Of a stretch of DNA of 64,000 bases, positions 36,801-47,374 are shown piece after piece. A model generated the notes under the pieces. It was not told the DNA's origin. It saw nothing but the letters and a program-made list of their open reading frames with translations, and searched no databases. Position numbers and translations under genes: made by a program. The stretch spans positions 26,333,650 through 26,397,649 of the forward strand of contig NC_069129.1 of assembly GCF_026914265.1 (NCBI RefSeq). Direction: 5' to 3'. The number at the start of each line of letters is the position of its first letter. Position 1 is the stretch's first letter. Source of the DNA: Mya arenaria (taxonomy: Eukaryota > Mollusca > Bivalvia > Myida > Myidae).

Positions 36801-37080
36801 TACAATTAACAACAATGGCAGCATTCTAGCCACACTGCAGGATCCAGACATTATAGGGCCAAATAGTGTACATGTGAGTGAGGGTGGACATGTGTTTGTG
36901 TGTTCATGGGACTCCAACACAGTGTTGCAGATTGACCAGGAAGGCAAGAAGAAGCTGGTCACACTGGTCAGGGGGGAAGAGGGCATCTTCTATCCAAAGG
37001 CAGTTTGGTACAGCACCCACACTTGCAGACTGATTGTGGGTGGACATCAAAATGACATTCTGGTGATGGAACTCCAGTAG
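33870..37080 (+). CDS. TRIM-like protein: two B-boxes, coiled coil, beta-propeller (no RING)
   Basis: Two exons, 33870-34207 and 35667-37080, with donor GTTAGT and acceptor TTTAAAACAG, give 583 residues. Residues 25-63 form a B-box-type zinc site (CSPC, CGDC, CDKC, H-KQH) and residues 84-112 a second (CDFH, CEDH, CCHLC, NH). Residues about 130-250 are a Lys/Glu/Leu-rich coiled coil. Residues about 310-583 form an NHL-like propeller (GEIILVDNNNNRVKILN, IYICDFYNNKIITI, VFVCSWDSNTVLQI). There is no RING upstream, so ubiquitin ligase activity cannot be assumed. Such RING-less B-box/NHL proteins resemble TRIM2/3/56/71-type proteins and are expanded in bivalves. The splice junction restores the second B-box (NHRMC). 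It is nested on the opposite strand of the RTTN-like fragment. Confidence 0.9.
34356..34475. repeat. Hairpin MITE-like palindrome in the TRIM-like gene intron
   Basis: The left arm AAACTGTCCATTATGTCAG pairs with the right arm CTGACATAATGGACAGTTT, separated by about 45 bases. Outer arms (GTGAAAGGCCT and AGGTGTTTCAC) pair more loosely. Confidence 0.75.
34690..34985. repeat. Imperfect inverted repeat with TTAATCATTAAG ends
   Basis: ATTAATCATTAAGAAATTCAAC near 34745 (read in two halves) and CTTAATCATTAAGATTTAAT near 34935 are related and partly inverted. It may be a small transposon relic inside the TRIM-like gene intron. The boundaries are unclear. Confidence 0.35.
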
Positions 37081-38512
37081 AGAGACAGTCAGTAAGTAAA
37101 AAAAAAGTTGGAAATAGTTGATGAAGTGAAGGAAGGAAAACATTGAGAGAGACAGAACATCAGATGCAAACCAGTAATATTACATATTGTAACTGTAAGT
37201 ACTTGAATGTGTTAATCATATTTAACTATGTGTAATTTAATTCATAATAATCTGTATGCTAATCTAGATTTTACTAATATGACTTTCAAAATACATTTCT
37301 AGATAAACAAGAAAAAACACACAGAAATAGTGTAAATATATAGTAAGTATGTGTGTTTGTTTATATTTAAAAATTGATATCTGTAATTGTTAATACCTTC
37401 TTTTAATTAACATTTGTATCATGCAAAACCTCATGAAATGATTCAATATTATCATAAATCAAACAGCACAATTTAGTATCACCAAAATCAAATATTCTAA
37501 TTAAGTATAATCAATAGTTATGTTAGCTGATGTATATATTATTATCATTTAAATGTCATTACTGTTAAAATACAATACATTTAAGTAAGATTTTTTAAAT
37601 TTACATGTGTATAATGCAATATATCTCATGAAATGATTTAATATTATCAAAAACAAATAAAGTGATTAACGCTAGTATCACCAAAAGAAATATCCTGATC
37701 TAGTATCCTAAACATCTTATACAGTAATAAATTGGTTTTGAAATGTATATTATTAGCTTAACTGACCCTTGAAAATAACATTGACCCAGAATAAGGCCAC
37801 ACTGTTTATTGTCATGGTTATTGTCAATTCCATTTCTCGACACCTGTCTTGGTATAGTGATCTGATTACAATACTCTCACAAGCAATAGTTCAAGAGATT
37901 GGCAGTGTCTTTTTTACCATTTTGGGAAGAGGCTAAGGGCTTTTTTCATTGAAAAAATGTGCCATTTTGACTATATTTAGGAATGCCAGTTAATTGCTTT
38001 AAAGTTAGACATAATAAGATTGTTTTCTTTGAGAATACATCAACTTTTCCGTAAAAAAACATACGTGGACCCAATTTTTTTTTTAAATCAACTTTTATTT
38101 TTACATTTTGGAAAAAGTATATGTTTTAACTTTGGAAGTGTGGCAGAAATTATTGGTCAGCATATTTTTCACTTGCTTGGTTATTTCTGGTTTCAGGAAA
38201 GGTTTTCAGTATACCAAGTAAACCTTAGATTTACATGAAACAAACTAGAGCTATCACAGAATTAATGAATGCCCCCAAAGACAGGGCGAGGCTGGAACTT
38301 GAGGACACAAATGCAACTCAATTATATCCCCAGCATATACCAAACTTAAGGCTGAATGAAGGTTTACCTTGTTATAAGGAAATGCTTATTTCGTGTCAAT
38401 ATCTTGACAGTTTTTCTTAACTGATGATAACAGTGATCACACCAAAGCTTGAACATTATATTATTCCCGCCCCCCCCCCCCCCCTAAAAAACAGACCAAC
38501 AACAAATCTTAC
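37081..38512. other. 3' flank of the TRIM-like gene; no further gene seen
   Basis: AT-rich. Probably contains the 3' UTR; several AATAAA-like strings exist (for example about 37655). A pure C tract of 15 or more lies at about 38468-38484, next to RTTN-like exon B1. Confidence 0.45.
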
Positions 38513-38681
38513 CTGAAACACAGACCGCCCTAAATCGTTATCTACTGAATGTGGTGTTTAAACTATCAGAAGATTTGCAAGGTCAGTAAGGTTCAGCTCC
38601 GAAAATATGGGTAACCGACGCACACCACCTTCCTCATTAGATAGGTACCAGGATAAGCGCTTCAGTGCCTCTGATCGTACC
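38513..38681 (-). pseudogene. RTTN-like exon B1 with in-frame stop
   Basis: Acceptor CGCATACAG at 38682 and donor GTAAGA at 38512. It encodes VRSEALKRLSWYLSNEEGG, then LNLTDLANLLIV, then TAA at 38560-38558, then LGRSVFQ in the same frame. It matches the rotatin SVRSLALKLLAFHLTSEEG block. Phase 0 at the donor joins correctly to exon B2. Confidence 0.75.
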
Positions 38682-39373
38682 CTGTATGCGGATTATGAAA
38701 TCAGTTTAATATATTTTTGCTATTTTATTCCACAATACTTTCTTGTTATTTTAGTTTCATACTTCTTTATATTTAACCTTTGAGAAACAAGTTATAACAA
38801 TATTAAACTAATCACTGTCATTGGCATAATGTTATGGCCTGGTGGTGTGTAAGCTCAATTATACTCGCACATGGGCCTTGCCCATTCACTAAAATTGAAA
38901 TGATTTAGATATTCAATAAAAAAAACAGCAATGTTTTGGCACTTTTAAACTTGGGAATTGTGGCTATTAAGCTATTAACCATCTTTTGACACCGTCAAAT
39001 GTGCATGTCACATTTGACGACTTTGCACATTTGAAGACTCTGGAACATGACATTCAATGGATATCGATCCTAAACAAACATGTGACGGACAAGTCATTCC
39101 TTTGTGTCTGCCATGCTAACCAGGTGACACAAAAGCAGACGAGCTTCAACTATTGTGTGATTCTTGACTCACCACAATTTTAATCAATCAATAAACTGCC
39201 TTAAGCTCTAAAAATCAAATATCACTACACATTCTGTACCTTCAACTAGGATAACATCACCTTCCCCTCCAATTTTTAGAATCAAATTCTTCTTTATATA
39301 AGGCTTATTCACTATCCACACAAAAGATAAGATTGTAGCTTAGAATAATCTACATGAAGATTACAATAATATA

Positions 39374-39547
39374 CAGTTGAACACCGCTAATCCGAACACC
39401 GTTTAGCCGAAATTATCGCTATTTCAAATTTATTTTTCGGTCCCGATTTTACTCCTTTTTTGTTTAACTAAATTTTTGGTCTTTAATCCGAAATCGCTAT
39501 TCCGAAATAATCGCTATTCCGAAGTAAAAATTACGGTCCCGTAATAA
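39374..39547. mobile_element. Pogo-like element fragment, left end
   Basis: Begins after TA with CAGTTGAACACCGCTAATCC, then repeated ATCGCTATTCCGAA motifs, as in pogo/Tigger-like termini. It ends where the foldback element at 39548 starts, so it was probably interrupted or truncated by that insertion. Confidence 0.5.
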
Positions 39548-41690
39548 CAGTGTGGACATACCACGTGTTTTGTGACGTCACATTTAGTTATAACGTGAAG
39601 TAAAATACCGCTCGACTCAAAAAGGATTATAGCTGTAAGTGTGTTATTTTTATATCATTTTTTATAAAACCTAGCGGAGGCTAAGCGGGAAAATGTACAC
39701 TACACTCGGTTACTAAGCGGCATGTTGAGTAATTTATAGTTTTTTCAAAAATCGTGGGCAAATGCTGAAAATGGACAAAATATTGTTTGTTATGACGAGA
39801 AGCAAATTACGTTTCTGGTCCAAAAAGTTGTTTATATATATATTCACCATGTTTGCCTTAAAACAGAAGTCTCGGAATGCATATTCTATCCTCAGGATAT
39901 ATACATACCTACAAATAAGGCATTCAGTATATAGAAATATCAAATGTTTGTATTTTGTTATGACGAAAAGCAAAACCTATTTGGTTATGACGAAAAGCAG
40001 TTTTTAGGAACAATTGCCGACCTCTCTCCATCTTGCAATGAGCCCACTTTGAACCTGTTTTGCAATGAGTATCGGTTATGTTTTACAGCAATTAAAAGAC
40101 ATATACAGATATGACAACTATATGTCACTGCTAAGTATGTCACTCAATTTTATTGATCCGAAAACTTCATGATTCCAACAACACATTGCATGTTCTTCAT
40201 AAGCTTGTCTGGTATTTTTTGACAAAAATGGAGATTATGTGTCGTCAGTAGGTTAGAAGTGCAACTTGATTAAATGCATATTGATAGACATATGTTAAAG
40301 TGGATACATAGTGATAAACCTTGATGTCGAACAACTGAAGCAAAACCATGTTTATCGGCACAATAAACATTGCCTCCTAAGCCACAATCTTTTCAATAAC
40401 CTTTTTATCTTTAAAGTTATGATACCTAACTAAGATGTCGATCGAAAAATATGTTTTTCGCCACATGCTGGACGCATACACTCAAAATTTTAAGAAAACG
40501 TCCACTTACCAGGCAAAAGTTGTTCCTGAATCAGTACTTTGTATTCTAAATCCGCCATTTTGTTTGTCATGAAACATTTTTCTCACTTAATGTTTGCATG
40601 AAACGAAATTACGTCCTCCCCCTTGTTTTTTCTTTGCTCGCCTGCTGCGCTTCCCCACGGCAAGGGGAGGTCGCATCATTCTGAAAAAAGAAAACATTTT
40701 GTTTGATTAAATCATTGACCCTCTTTATTGTGCCGATAAACATGGTTTTGCTTCAGTTGTTCGACATCTTCATTGTGCCGATAAACATGGTTTTGCTTCA
40801 AAGTCTATCACTGAAGTATCCACTTTAACATATGTCTATCAATATGCATTTAATCAAGTTTGATAATGAAAAAAGACAAAATGGCAACGTTTACTTCAAT
40901 GAACGTTTGTTTAACTTACATTCAAATGTTTTAAGTGTTTTAATTGAAACACAATTAATGTGAACTACATGTAGGTGCACTTCTAACCTACTGACGACAC
41001 ATAATCTCCATTTTTGTCAAAAAATACCAGACAAGCTTATGAAGAACATGCAACGTGTTGTTGGAATCATGACGTTTTCTGATCAATAAATTGAGTGACA
41101 TACTTAACAGTGACATGTAGTTGTCATATATGTATATGTCTTTTAATTGCTGTAAAACATAACCGATACTCATTGCAAAACAGGTTCAAAGTGGGCTCAT
41201 TGCAAGATGGAGAGAGGTCGGCAATTGTTCCTAAAAACTGCTTTTCGTCATAACCAAATAAGTTTTGCTTTTCGTCATAACAAAATACAAACATTTGGTA
41301 TTTCTATATACTGAATGCCTTATTTGTAAGTATGTATAAATCCTGAGGATAGAATATGCATTCCGAGACTTCCGTTTTAAGGCAAACATGGTGAATATAT
41401 ATATAAACAACTTTTTGGACCAGAAACGTAATTTGCTTCTCGTCATAACAAACAATATTTTGCCCATTTTCAGCATTTGCCCACGATTTTTGAAAAAACT
41501 ATAAATTACTCATCATGCCGCTTAGTAACCGAGTGTAGTGTACATTTTTCAGCTTAGCCTCCGCTAAGTTTTATAAAAATTGATATAAAAATAACACACT
41601 TACAACTTTAATCCTTTTTGAGTCGAGCGGTATTTTACTTCACGTTATAACTAAATCTGACGTCACAAACCACGTGGTATGTCCACACTG
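39548..41690. mobile_element. Foldback element with inverted arms of about 0.8 kb or more
   Basis: The left arm runs from 39548 (CAGTGTGGACATACCACGTG) to about 40380; the right arm is its inverse from about 40720 to 41690 (ending ATGTCCACACTG). Both flanks carry AATAA (39543-39547, 41691-41695), a possible 5-bp target duplication. The arms are nearly identical except for small changes and a 40-base local duplication of the GTGCCGATAAACATGG block near 40730-40790. TTATGACGAAAAGCA motifs recur three times per arm. The mirrored 81-residue frames at 39762 plus and 41231 minus are by-products of the inverted repeat. No transposase. Confidence 0.85.
40381..40720 (-). other. Unique centre of the foldback element with a possible captured first exon
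   Basis: On the minus strand, AACAAAATGGCGGATTTAG gives a good start-codon context. The frame MADLEYKVLIQEQLLPG then runs into GTAAGTGG, a strong donor. The neighbouring sequence is GC-richer than its surroundings. It could be exon 1 of a transposase or of a captured host gene. I cannot identify the protein, and no downstream exon is seen. Confidence 0.35.
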
Positions 41691-41695
41691 AATAA

Positions 41696-42470
41696 TGACA
41701 TTGAGCACGCGTATGTTACAAACATCGATGTCAGAAAAGGAGCGATTCATTTCGGTGATGTAGTATATAATTGCTGGTTAACACAATCTGAATATCATAC
41801 GAAAATGTCATCAGATGTATACATGTGCTGTCATTTTGTTTTAAATGTTTTATGTTGTTTTGATAAAGAAGTATAATAACGAATTATTTGTCAATTATTA
41901 AACAATAAATCAACAAATATTCTTATATACGAAAGATAACTCAAACCGAGTTTATCGTATTGGTAACATGTAAGCGACATTGCAATTTTCACAACTTAGT
42001 ATGTCAAGTATCCAGGGGTTTAATTTGAATAAACATGGTAGATAACCAAAAGACAATGTTACACACCAAATATTTAAGCACTAGGCCTCATAGTATTTGC
42101 CAAAAAAGTTTTGTAGTTTTTCCTTTAGGTTGCCATGGCAACCTGAGTTCTTCATGGAATTCATTTCTTTATACAAATTTGAAAAAGTACCAACCATGGA
42201 TCGTTCCTTTGTGCTCAGGTGAGCTAAAAAAAAGTGAAGTGTTGTTTGAAGTTTAGTAATAAACTTGAAACATCTTACAAAATAAAATTAGCATTATAAA
42301 TATATAAAGCATTATACCTGCAAAACCGGAAGTGCCCTGGCGAGTTCTTTTGACATTGTTCATTTCTATATGGTGGCATCGAAAAATGTTACCCATATTA
42401 AATCCCTTGCTCTTTATGTTCATACACTCATGTCAGCTATAGATAACACCTAATTTTGTTAACAAAGATA
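41696..42470. other. Intergenic, no gene seen
   Basis: Short open frames at 41679-41876 and 42035-42256 lack similarity and splice support. Confidence 0.4.
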
Positions 42471-42479
42471 CACAACTCT

Positions 42480-42590
42480 TATTTAGTTACATATATGCAT
42501 TTTGTTATATTTGATTTGCATTGTAACATGAATTATGGGCCTCCAGCCTTTCATTGAATAAACTTTCGTTCGTTCGTTCGCTCATCAGTA
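42480..42590 (+). mobile_element. Non-LTR retroelement-like 3' tail
   Basis: TTGAATAAACTTTCGTTCG followed by GTTC microrepeats is the kind of short-repeat tail left at the 3' end of 5'-truncated LINE or SINE copies. No coding remnant was identified. Confidence 0.4.
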
Positions 42591-42710
42591 ACTGACTCTA
42601 AAGAAGTAAGTCGCCAACCCGCTGGCTGTGATGACGACCTCAGAGATAAAACGAGTTAGATGGACACTTGGACACTACAACGGCCAAGATCTTAATTGAA
42701 GTGACCCCCT

Positions 42711-44531
42711 GGCCCCAATTTCTCGAAACTTCTTAAGTCTCTTATAACAGGATTAAGTTAAACCCACTATTTTTGTCTCAATTTTTTGCGTTGTATATAC
42801 TCCTTTAAATGTTTTAGAAATTAAGATAGGAATTATCGTTCCGATTATCACAATAAACCATTTTTTATTTATCAAAATTCAATTAAAGTATATATTTTGG
42901 CTGATTGAAATAAGTAACTTAAGTAGCATTGCAACATGACTTTTTTTTAATTAATTTGACATGCAAAAACCTTACATTTCTATTAATATACATATTTTGT
43001 GAGTATAAAAATGCAAGAATTATTGAAATATCTCATTTCAATGTGAATATATAGCCATTTGTATGCACCCACCCTTCACCGCCATTAAAATGCACTAACT
43101 GAAAAGTCACGAAATCCTGACCCAAGTTTTTATTTTCATTGTAAGGCATGTAGAACTGCTCAAAAGGCTTTTTTACTACATGCAAACATAATAACTGAAT
43201 AAAACACAGGAAATAAACAAACTAAAATAAATAAACAGTTTCGTTACAAACTGAAACGAGTTGTACATTAATTGCAATTACCGGTACAGTTTTTATTTAT
43301 TATACTGCTATTTAATAATGTGATATTGATGAAACCAATTATTATATTAATATTATATTATATTTAATAATGATTGTCAATTTATGAGTGAATTCCTTCT
43401 TTTTGCTGTTGTCTCATGTTAAATGGTTTATAAATACTAATTTGTGATTGATTTTAAACATGATTCCCATTTGTAAGTTATAATCACATATAAACATCAA
43501 CTCTATATTTAAATAGTACATTTACATTACTTTAAGGCATAAAAAAAGAAATGGGAAACATGCTTATTAATTTTCCAAATAAGCTTATGTTATTTGTGTT
43601 TAAAAAATAATCAAAATGAAGCCTTATTTGCATTCACTTAATATGTTGCCTTACTGTTTCAATTTATTTTCTACATTATGTAATATGTGATTTATATTTC
43701 ATATAACATGACCCATGATTGGAATAAAATTGATCTTATCTTATCTTTTCTTATTACACAAAACAACGTTTCAGTTAGAAAACTACTGATGTAACCTAAA
43801 TCTGGCATTTTTCTCGTTCTTTATTTTATATAAACACGTCTTACACACTGTAAACATATTTGAGAACGAAACGGTACGAAACTGGGGACGAACACAAACT
43901 TTGTGAAAAAACATTGTTTATTTTACAATTATTTAAAGAATATACATAAAATGTATTCATTCTTAATGTTTACACCTATTTACACAAGGTATACTTGAAG
44001 TTTGAAGCTGTCAGCAACTGTTTCATGCATTAGCCATTAAACATCTGACTAGGTGAAAACTAGTTTCATTTCGTGGCAGCCATTTTGGAATTTTGTTTAC
44101 ATTTTGGCAGTCTACAAATGGTCTAAGAACGTTTATAGTCCAATTGTTTTCGTATCAAAAGTGATAAAAAACTATGAGAGACCCCTCCCATGCTTAAAAA
44201 CAAACCAAATAATCCTTTGTACTTGCCTTAAAACATGAAAAAAACGTTTAATCAAATTTTCACTTTCGTTTTTCTTTTAGAAAAACCACGTTGTCAGTGA
44301 ACTTTGACTGATTTCCAAAATATTTCATCATCTAATTAACTATAAATAGCCGCATGGTTCTCCGCAAATGTTGATATATGTGTTTTAAAGAGTGTATAAA
44401 ACCGGTACCAATATTGGGTCGCCATCCGTGAAAAATTAATATTCATGAGATTCATAAAGGGAGACTACTACAATCGACTTGGCATCGCTACCTTAAGCCT
44501 GTTGAGCTTAAGAAGTTTCGAGAAATCGGGG
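42711..44531. mobile_element. Harbinger-like element bounded by GGCCCCAATTTCTCGAAA ends
   Basis: The left end GGCCCCAATTTCTCGAAA, then CTTCTTAAG, at about 42711 pairs with an inverted right end CTTAAGAAGTTTCGAGAAAT, then CGGGGCC, ending at about 44532. The flanking bases are CTG on the left and CAG on the right. The interior has no transposase frame. A LINE/SINE-like tail with TTATC microrepeats is at 43690-43755. The same terminus begins each unit of the array that starts at 44535, so the two are related. Confidence 0.65.
43690..43755 (+). mobile_element. Short-repeat tail (TTATC) of a truncated retroelement
   Basis: GGAATAAAATTGATCTTATC followed by TTATC-type microrepeats resembles a LINE/SINE 3' end nested in the Harbinger-like element. 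Confidence 0.4.
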
Positions 44532-44582
44532 CCAGGCCCCAATTTCTCGAAAATTCTTAAGTACGTTAACTCAATAACATGC

Positions 44583-44674
44583 TCAGTAAAAATAACGCTC
44601 TCAGCTGAGTAGGTTAACTAAATCCCATTTCTTGAACGTGCTCAATAAGCTACTCAACTGAGTAAAAATAACGC
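44583..44674 (+). promoter_or_regulatory. Paired AGTAAAAATAACGC motifs at unit start
   Basis: TCAGTAAAAATAACGC (44583-44598) and TGAGTAAAAATAACGC (44659-44674), with a CTCAGCTGAG palindrome between, occur just inside the unit terminus and about 100-190 bases before the start codon. The arrangement is repeated in every unit. It could be a subterminal binding site for the Myb-like protein or a transposase, or part of the promoter. Confidence 0.45.
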
Positions 44675-46354
44675 GATTATCTTTTCGGTCATTTCGGTTA
44701 AAAGAGAGCTCTTCGGTAAAAAAGGTAAGAAAGTATAAAGTTCGGGAAAATCTGACAACAGACGATAGAAATGAAAAAATCTTGCACAATGGACAATGGA
44801 AGCAAAAGAGCCCCCAACTGGACAGAAGCAGAAAAAAGCTACTGCCTCGAGCTGATATCAGTCGAGTCTGATGTACTGTTCGGAACATTTTGAGGGGCCA
44901 CACAAGGTGGCAAGCTAAAAAAAACAGCCTGGGAAGGCGTTTGTAAAAAGCTTAATGCGTAAGACACAGCCCTTTTGTTCACATTTATCAAACATGCATT
45001 ATTACAGTAATTAAATAACTATACGATACAATAAACATGTTTATACAATAATTTATTATTTTGTCATATGATTTATTAAACGGTAAACAATACGGGCATG
45101 AATTTCAAACTTTTGAAAGAATCTTACCGCAAAGAATCTAGTGCCTTCTATCTTTCATTGGCTGCAACTGTATCATTTTTATTTAATTGTTAAGTCCTGG
45201 TTCACATAGTTTATGTAACGTGTAAAGTTTAGTCCACCTGGTCCTTTGACGTTTATTATTTATTGTGCCAGACTCGAGACAGGGATACAGAAGAAATGTC
45301 AACATAATAAAAAATATCCCTGATCGCTCTCGATTATTGTGGCTATTGTAAATTTAGCTTCGATCATTGTGAAATATGCTAAAAGAATCCCGTAAAAATT
45401 GAACACACCGTTGAACACAGTTGTGTCTATTTTTATCAAGACACCTTCAGCATGATTTGTTTTCACTTCCTTTTTCTAAGTGTTTGTCGATGTAAGCTTT
45501 TATGTATGAGAAATTGGTTTCTTTCCATTGTCTGTAAAAATCACATGTTAAATGTACTGGAATAACAGCAACTATTGTATTAACTGAACCAAATCTGAGA
45601 AAGTAGATATGGAAATTCAGCCCTATTTCCATGCGGTACTTTATGTTAACTTTCACTGATTATATGTACATCATTATATCAGTATATTACAAAAATGTTA
45701 ACACGGATACACGATAATTATACATCCATTTTTCTCACAAATATTAGATTTGCACTGTGTAAAAGTATGACCGCTTTCCCTCAGGTCTGACGAATGACTG
45801 ATATTTTTGAAAACTTTACACATGTCAGGCATCGAACGATGACGTCATCTACACGAGCAATCAAACTGCGTGTGCGTGTTAAATTTGTGTGGTATAAAAG
45901 TTCATGTAATAGTGTATTGAATTTTTTTATCAACAGTCGTGACCCTTATTGGTTTAATACATAACGATACATATACAACAACCTTCAGTCGATCTATGTT
46001 TTATTTATTATGTCTTGCCATTACAGAACTATGGGATGTACTGCAATGTATCACCATTAATCGCAATTAATCAGTCCAGTGCTTTTATAATATGCATTCT
46101 ATTGAATGCTAGTCTTTGAAAAAAAATATATGATATTGTTTTACAATATTTTAACTTGTTTATATTCTATGTCCTAATTTTGTTTTAAGATTGACGTTTT
46201 GTTTGTCACCCTAACATTATGATGTAGAACTCGATAGTATTTTGTATCTTTTTTTTTAGCTCTGGTCTGGTTACGAACATGAGGAGTGTTGACGAGATTA
46301 AGACGATGTGGAGAAACGCAAAAGGACGAGGTTCGCTTAATACGCTTACTACGC

Positions 46355-46500
46355 TAAACTGTCTAACCCCGTTTGCTCTAACTCAGGAAAAATCGGGCTA
46401 GGTGGGATGTCTAACCTTCAGAATATAAACATCGGTCCTTCATATCCAGTTCGATCAGCAATTCTGGCCAAAAGAGTTCGAGCCAACGGGGTGCGGCTGT
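46355..46500. mobile_element. Pogo-like MITE in intron 2 of the array gene (one per unit)
   Basis: CTGTCTAACCCCGTTTGCTC on the left and, on the other strand at the right end, ACAGCCGCACCCCGTTGGCT form an imperfect inverted repeat. It is related to the MITE at 19626-19772. It begins about 25 bases after exon 2, and corresponding copies occur near 50450, 54548, 58642 and 62738. Its presence in all units shows insertion before amplification. Confidence 0.6.
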
Positions 46501-47100
46501 ATTTAAAAGTTGAATAATTATTCTTGTGTCGCCTGTACGTATGACTGACGGTCAGTCAAATATAAGGAACCGTTTGCCACAATGTATTATCTATAAAAAG
46601 GATAAAATTTACTTCAATATGCTGTACTATGTGAAGAATCTACGTCAATTAATTTGCCTTTGCTTTTAAATCACCGCCGCACGTATTTTGTTAACCGCAT
46701 GGTGATATTTACTATAAAGCATTGTAGCTGTACTGATACTTGAATTTTGCTTTCTGTTTTCAATGCATTTTCATACACGGACGTTATTTTATTCAGTAAA
46801 AGAAAAGGTAGATAAAAGTAAAATGACTGGTGCTGGTGTGATTGAGCCCCTAACAGCATGCGAAGAGTTCGTTAGCAACCACATATACGCTAACAATCAG
46901 TGCCAGTTGCTAGGGATTCCCGGAGGATCAGAAACAGGTGAGATTACTGAATTCGTACATATTTCGACTGTTGTGATTGTTCAATATGCATTATATTAAC
47001 GTTACTCAATCGCCAAAATTCAAAAACATGAGAAACATTAGAACGCTTTAAGGCCGTGCGTATTTGTGCGTAACGATCTGTAACTATAATGCACCAGTCA

Positions 47101-47374
47101 GTAACCACGGCCCCTCCAGGTCGGGGGAATAGCGGGGACTTTGACTTTCGGTACAGCCAACCCCAGGTAAAATCGCCACCCTGCGGGAACGAAGTGATGG
47201 TCAAATCCCCGCGAAATGCCCCCGCACCCCAGGGAGCCTAAGTAAGGCAAATTCTCCGCTTTTTTTGCGCAAATACAAAACCACCGCATTCAACCGGCAC
47301 TGCGGGGCCACATGAAAGGTAAAAACACGGCCCATTTCCCCGGCTGTCCCCGGACCTGGTGGGGGCGTGGTTAC
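47101..47374. mobile_element. GC-rich MITE in intron 3 of the array gene (one per unit)
   Basis: Ends GTAACCACGGCCCCTCCAGG and, inverted, GTAACCACGCCCCCACCAGG. About 274 bases, markedly GC-richer than the surroundings. Copies at 51196-51468, 55294-55567, 59388-59661 and 63484-63757. It creates misleading 63-122-codon open frames on the minus strand. No clear target duplication. Confidence 0.75.

Larger units (their letters stand above)
28699..38681 (-). pseudogene. Displaced RTTN-like gene fragment (four exons)
   Basis: Four minus-strand exons, in the correct relative order, match consecutive parts of vertebrate rotatin from a middle region (very roughly residues 850-1010). That is beyond the roughly 680 residues encoded by exons 1-14, yet they lie 5' of the RTTN start codon. 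Exon 38513-38681 has an in-frame TAA and exon 31190-31290 a 1-bp homopolymer frameshift. One small exon expected between 31190 and 30668 is missing, and no neighbouring RTTN exons are seen on either side. Splice sites are otherwise preserved. A partial tandem duplication that is decaying fits best. A scaffolding error or haplotype fragment is the alternative. Confidence 0.75.

Noticed and set aside
39762..41476. Mirrored 81-residue frames on opposite strands
   Set aside because: They are the same sequence read in the two arms of an inverted repeat. Their composition is AT-driven and no known domain is visible.
44601..44903. Minus-strand 100-residue frame overlapping the start of the array gene
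   Set aside because: Antisense to exon 1 and its promoter region. The plus-strand frame has the recognisable DNA-binding domain.
46671..46859. Minus-strand 62-residue frame repeated in each unit
   Set aside because: It lies antisense to exon 3 and intron 2 of the Myb/SANT-like gene, whose plus-strand splice phases are fully consistent.
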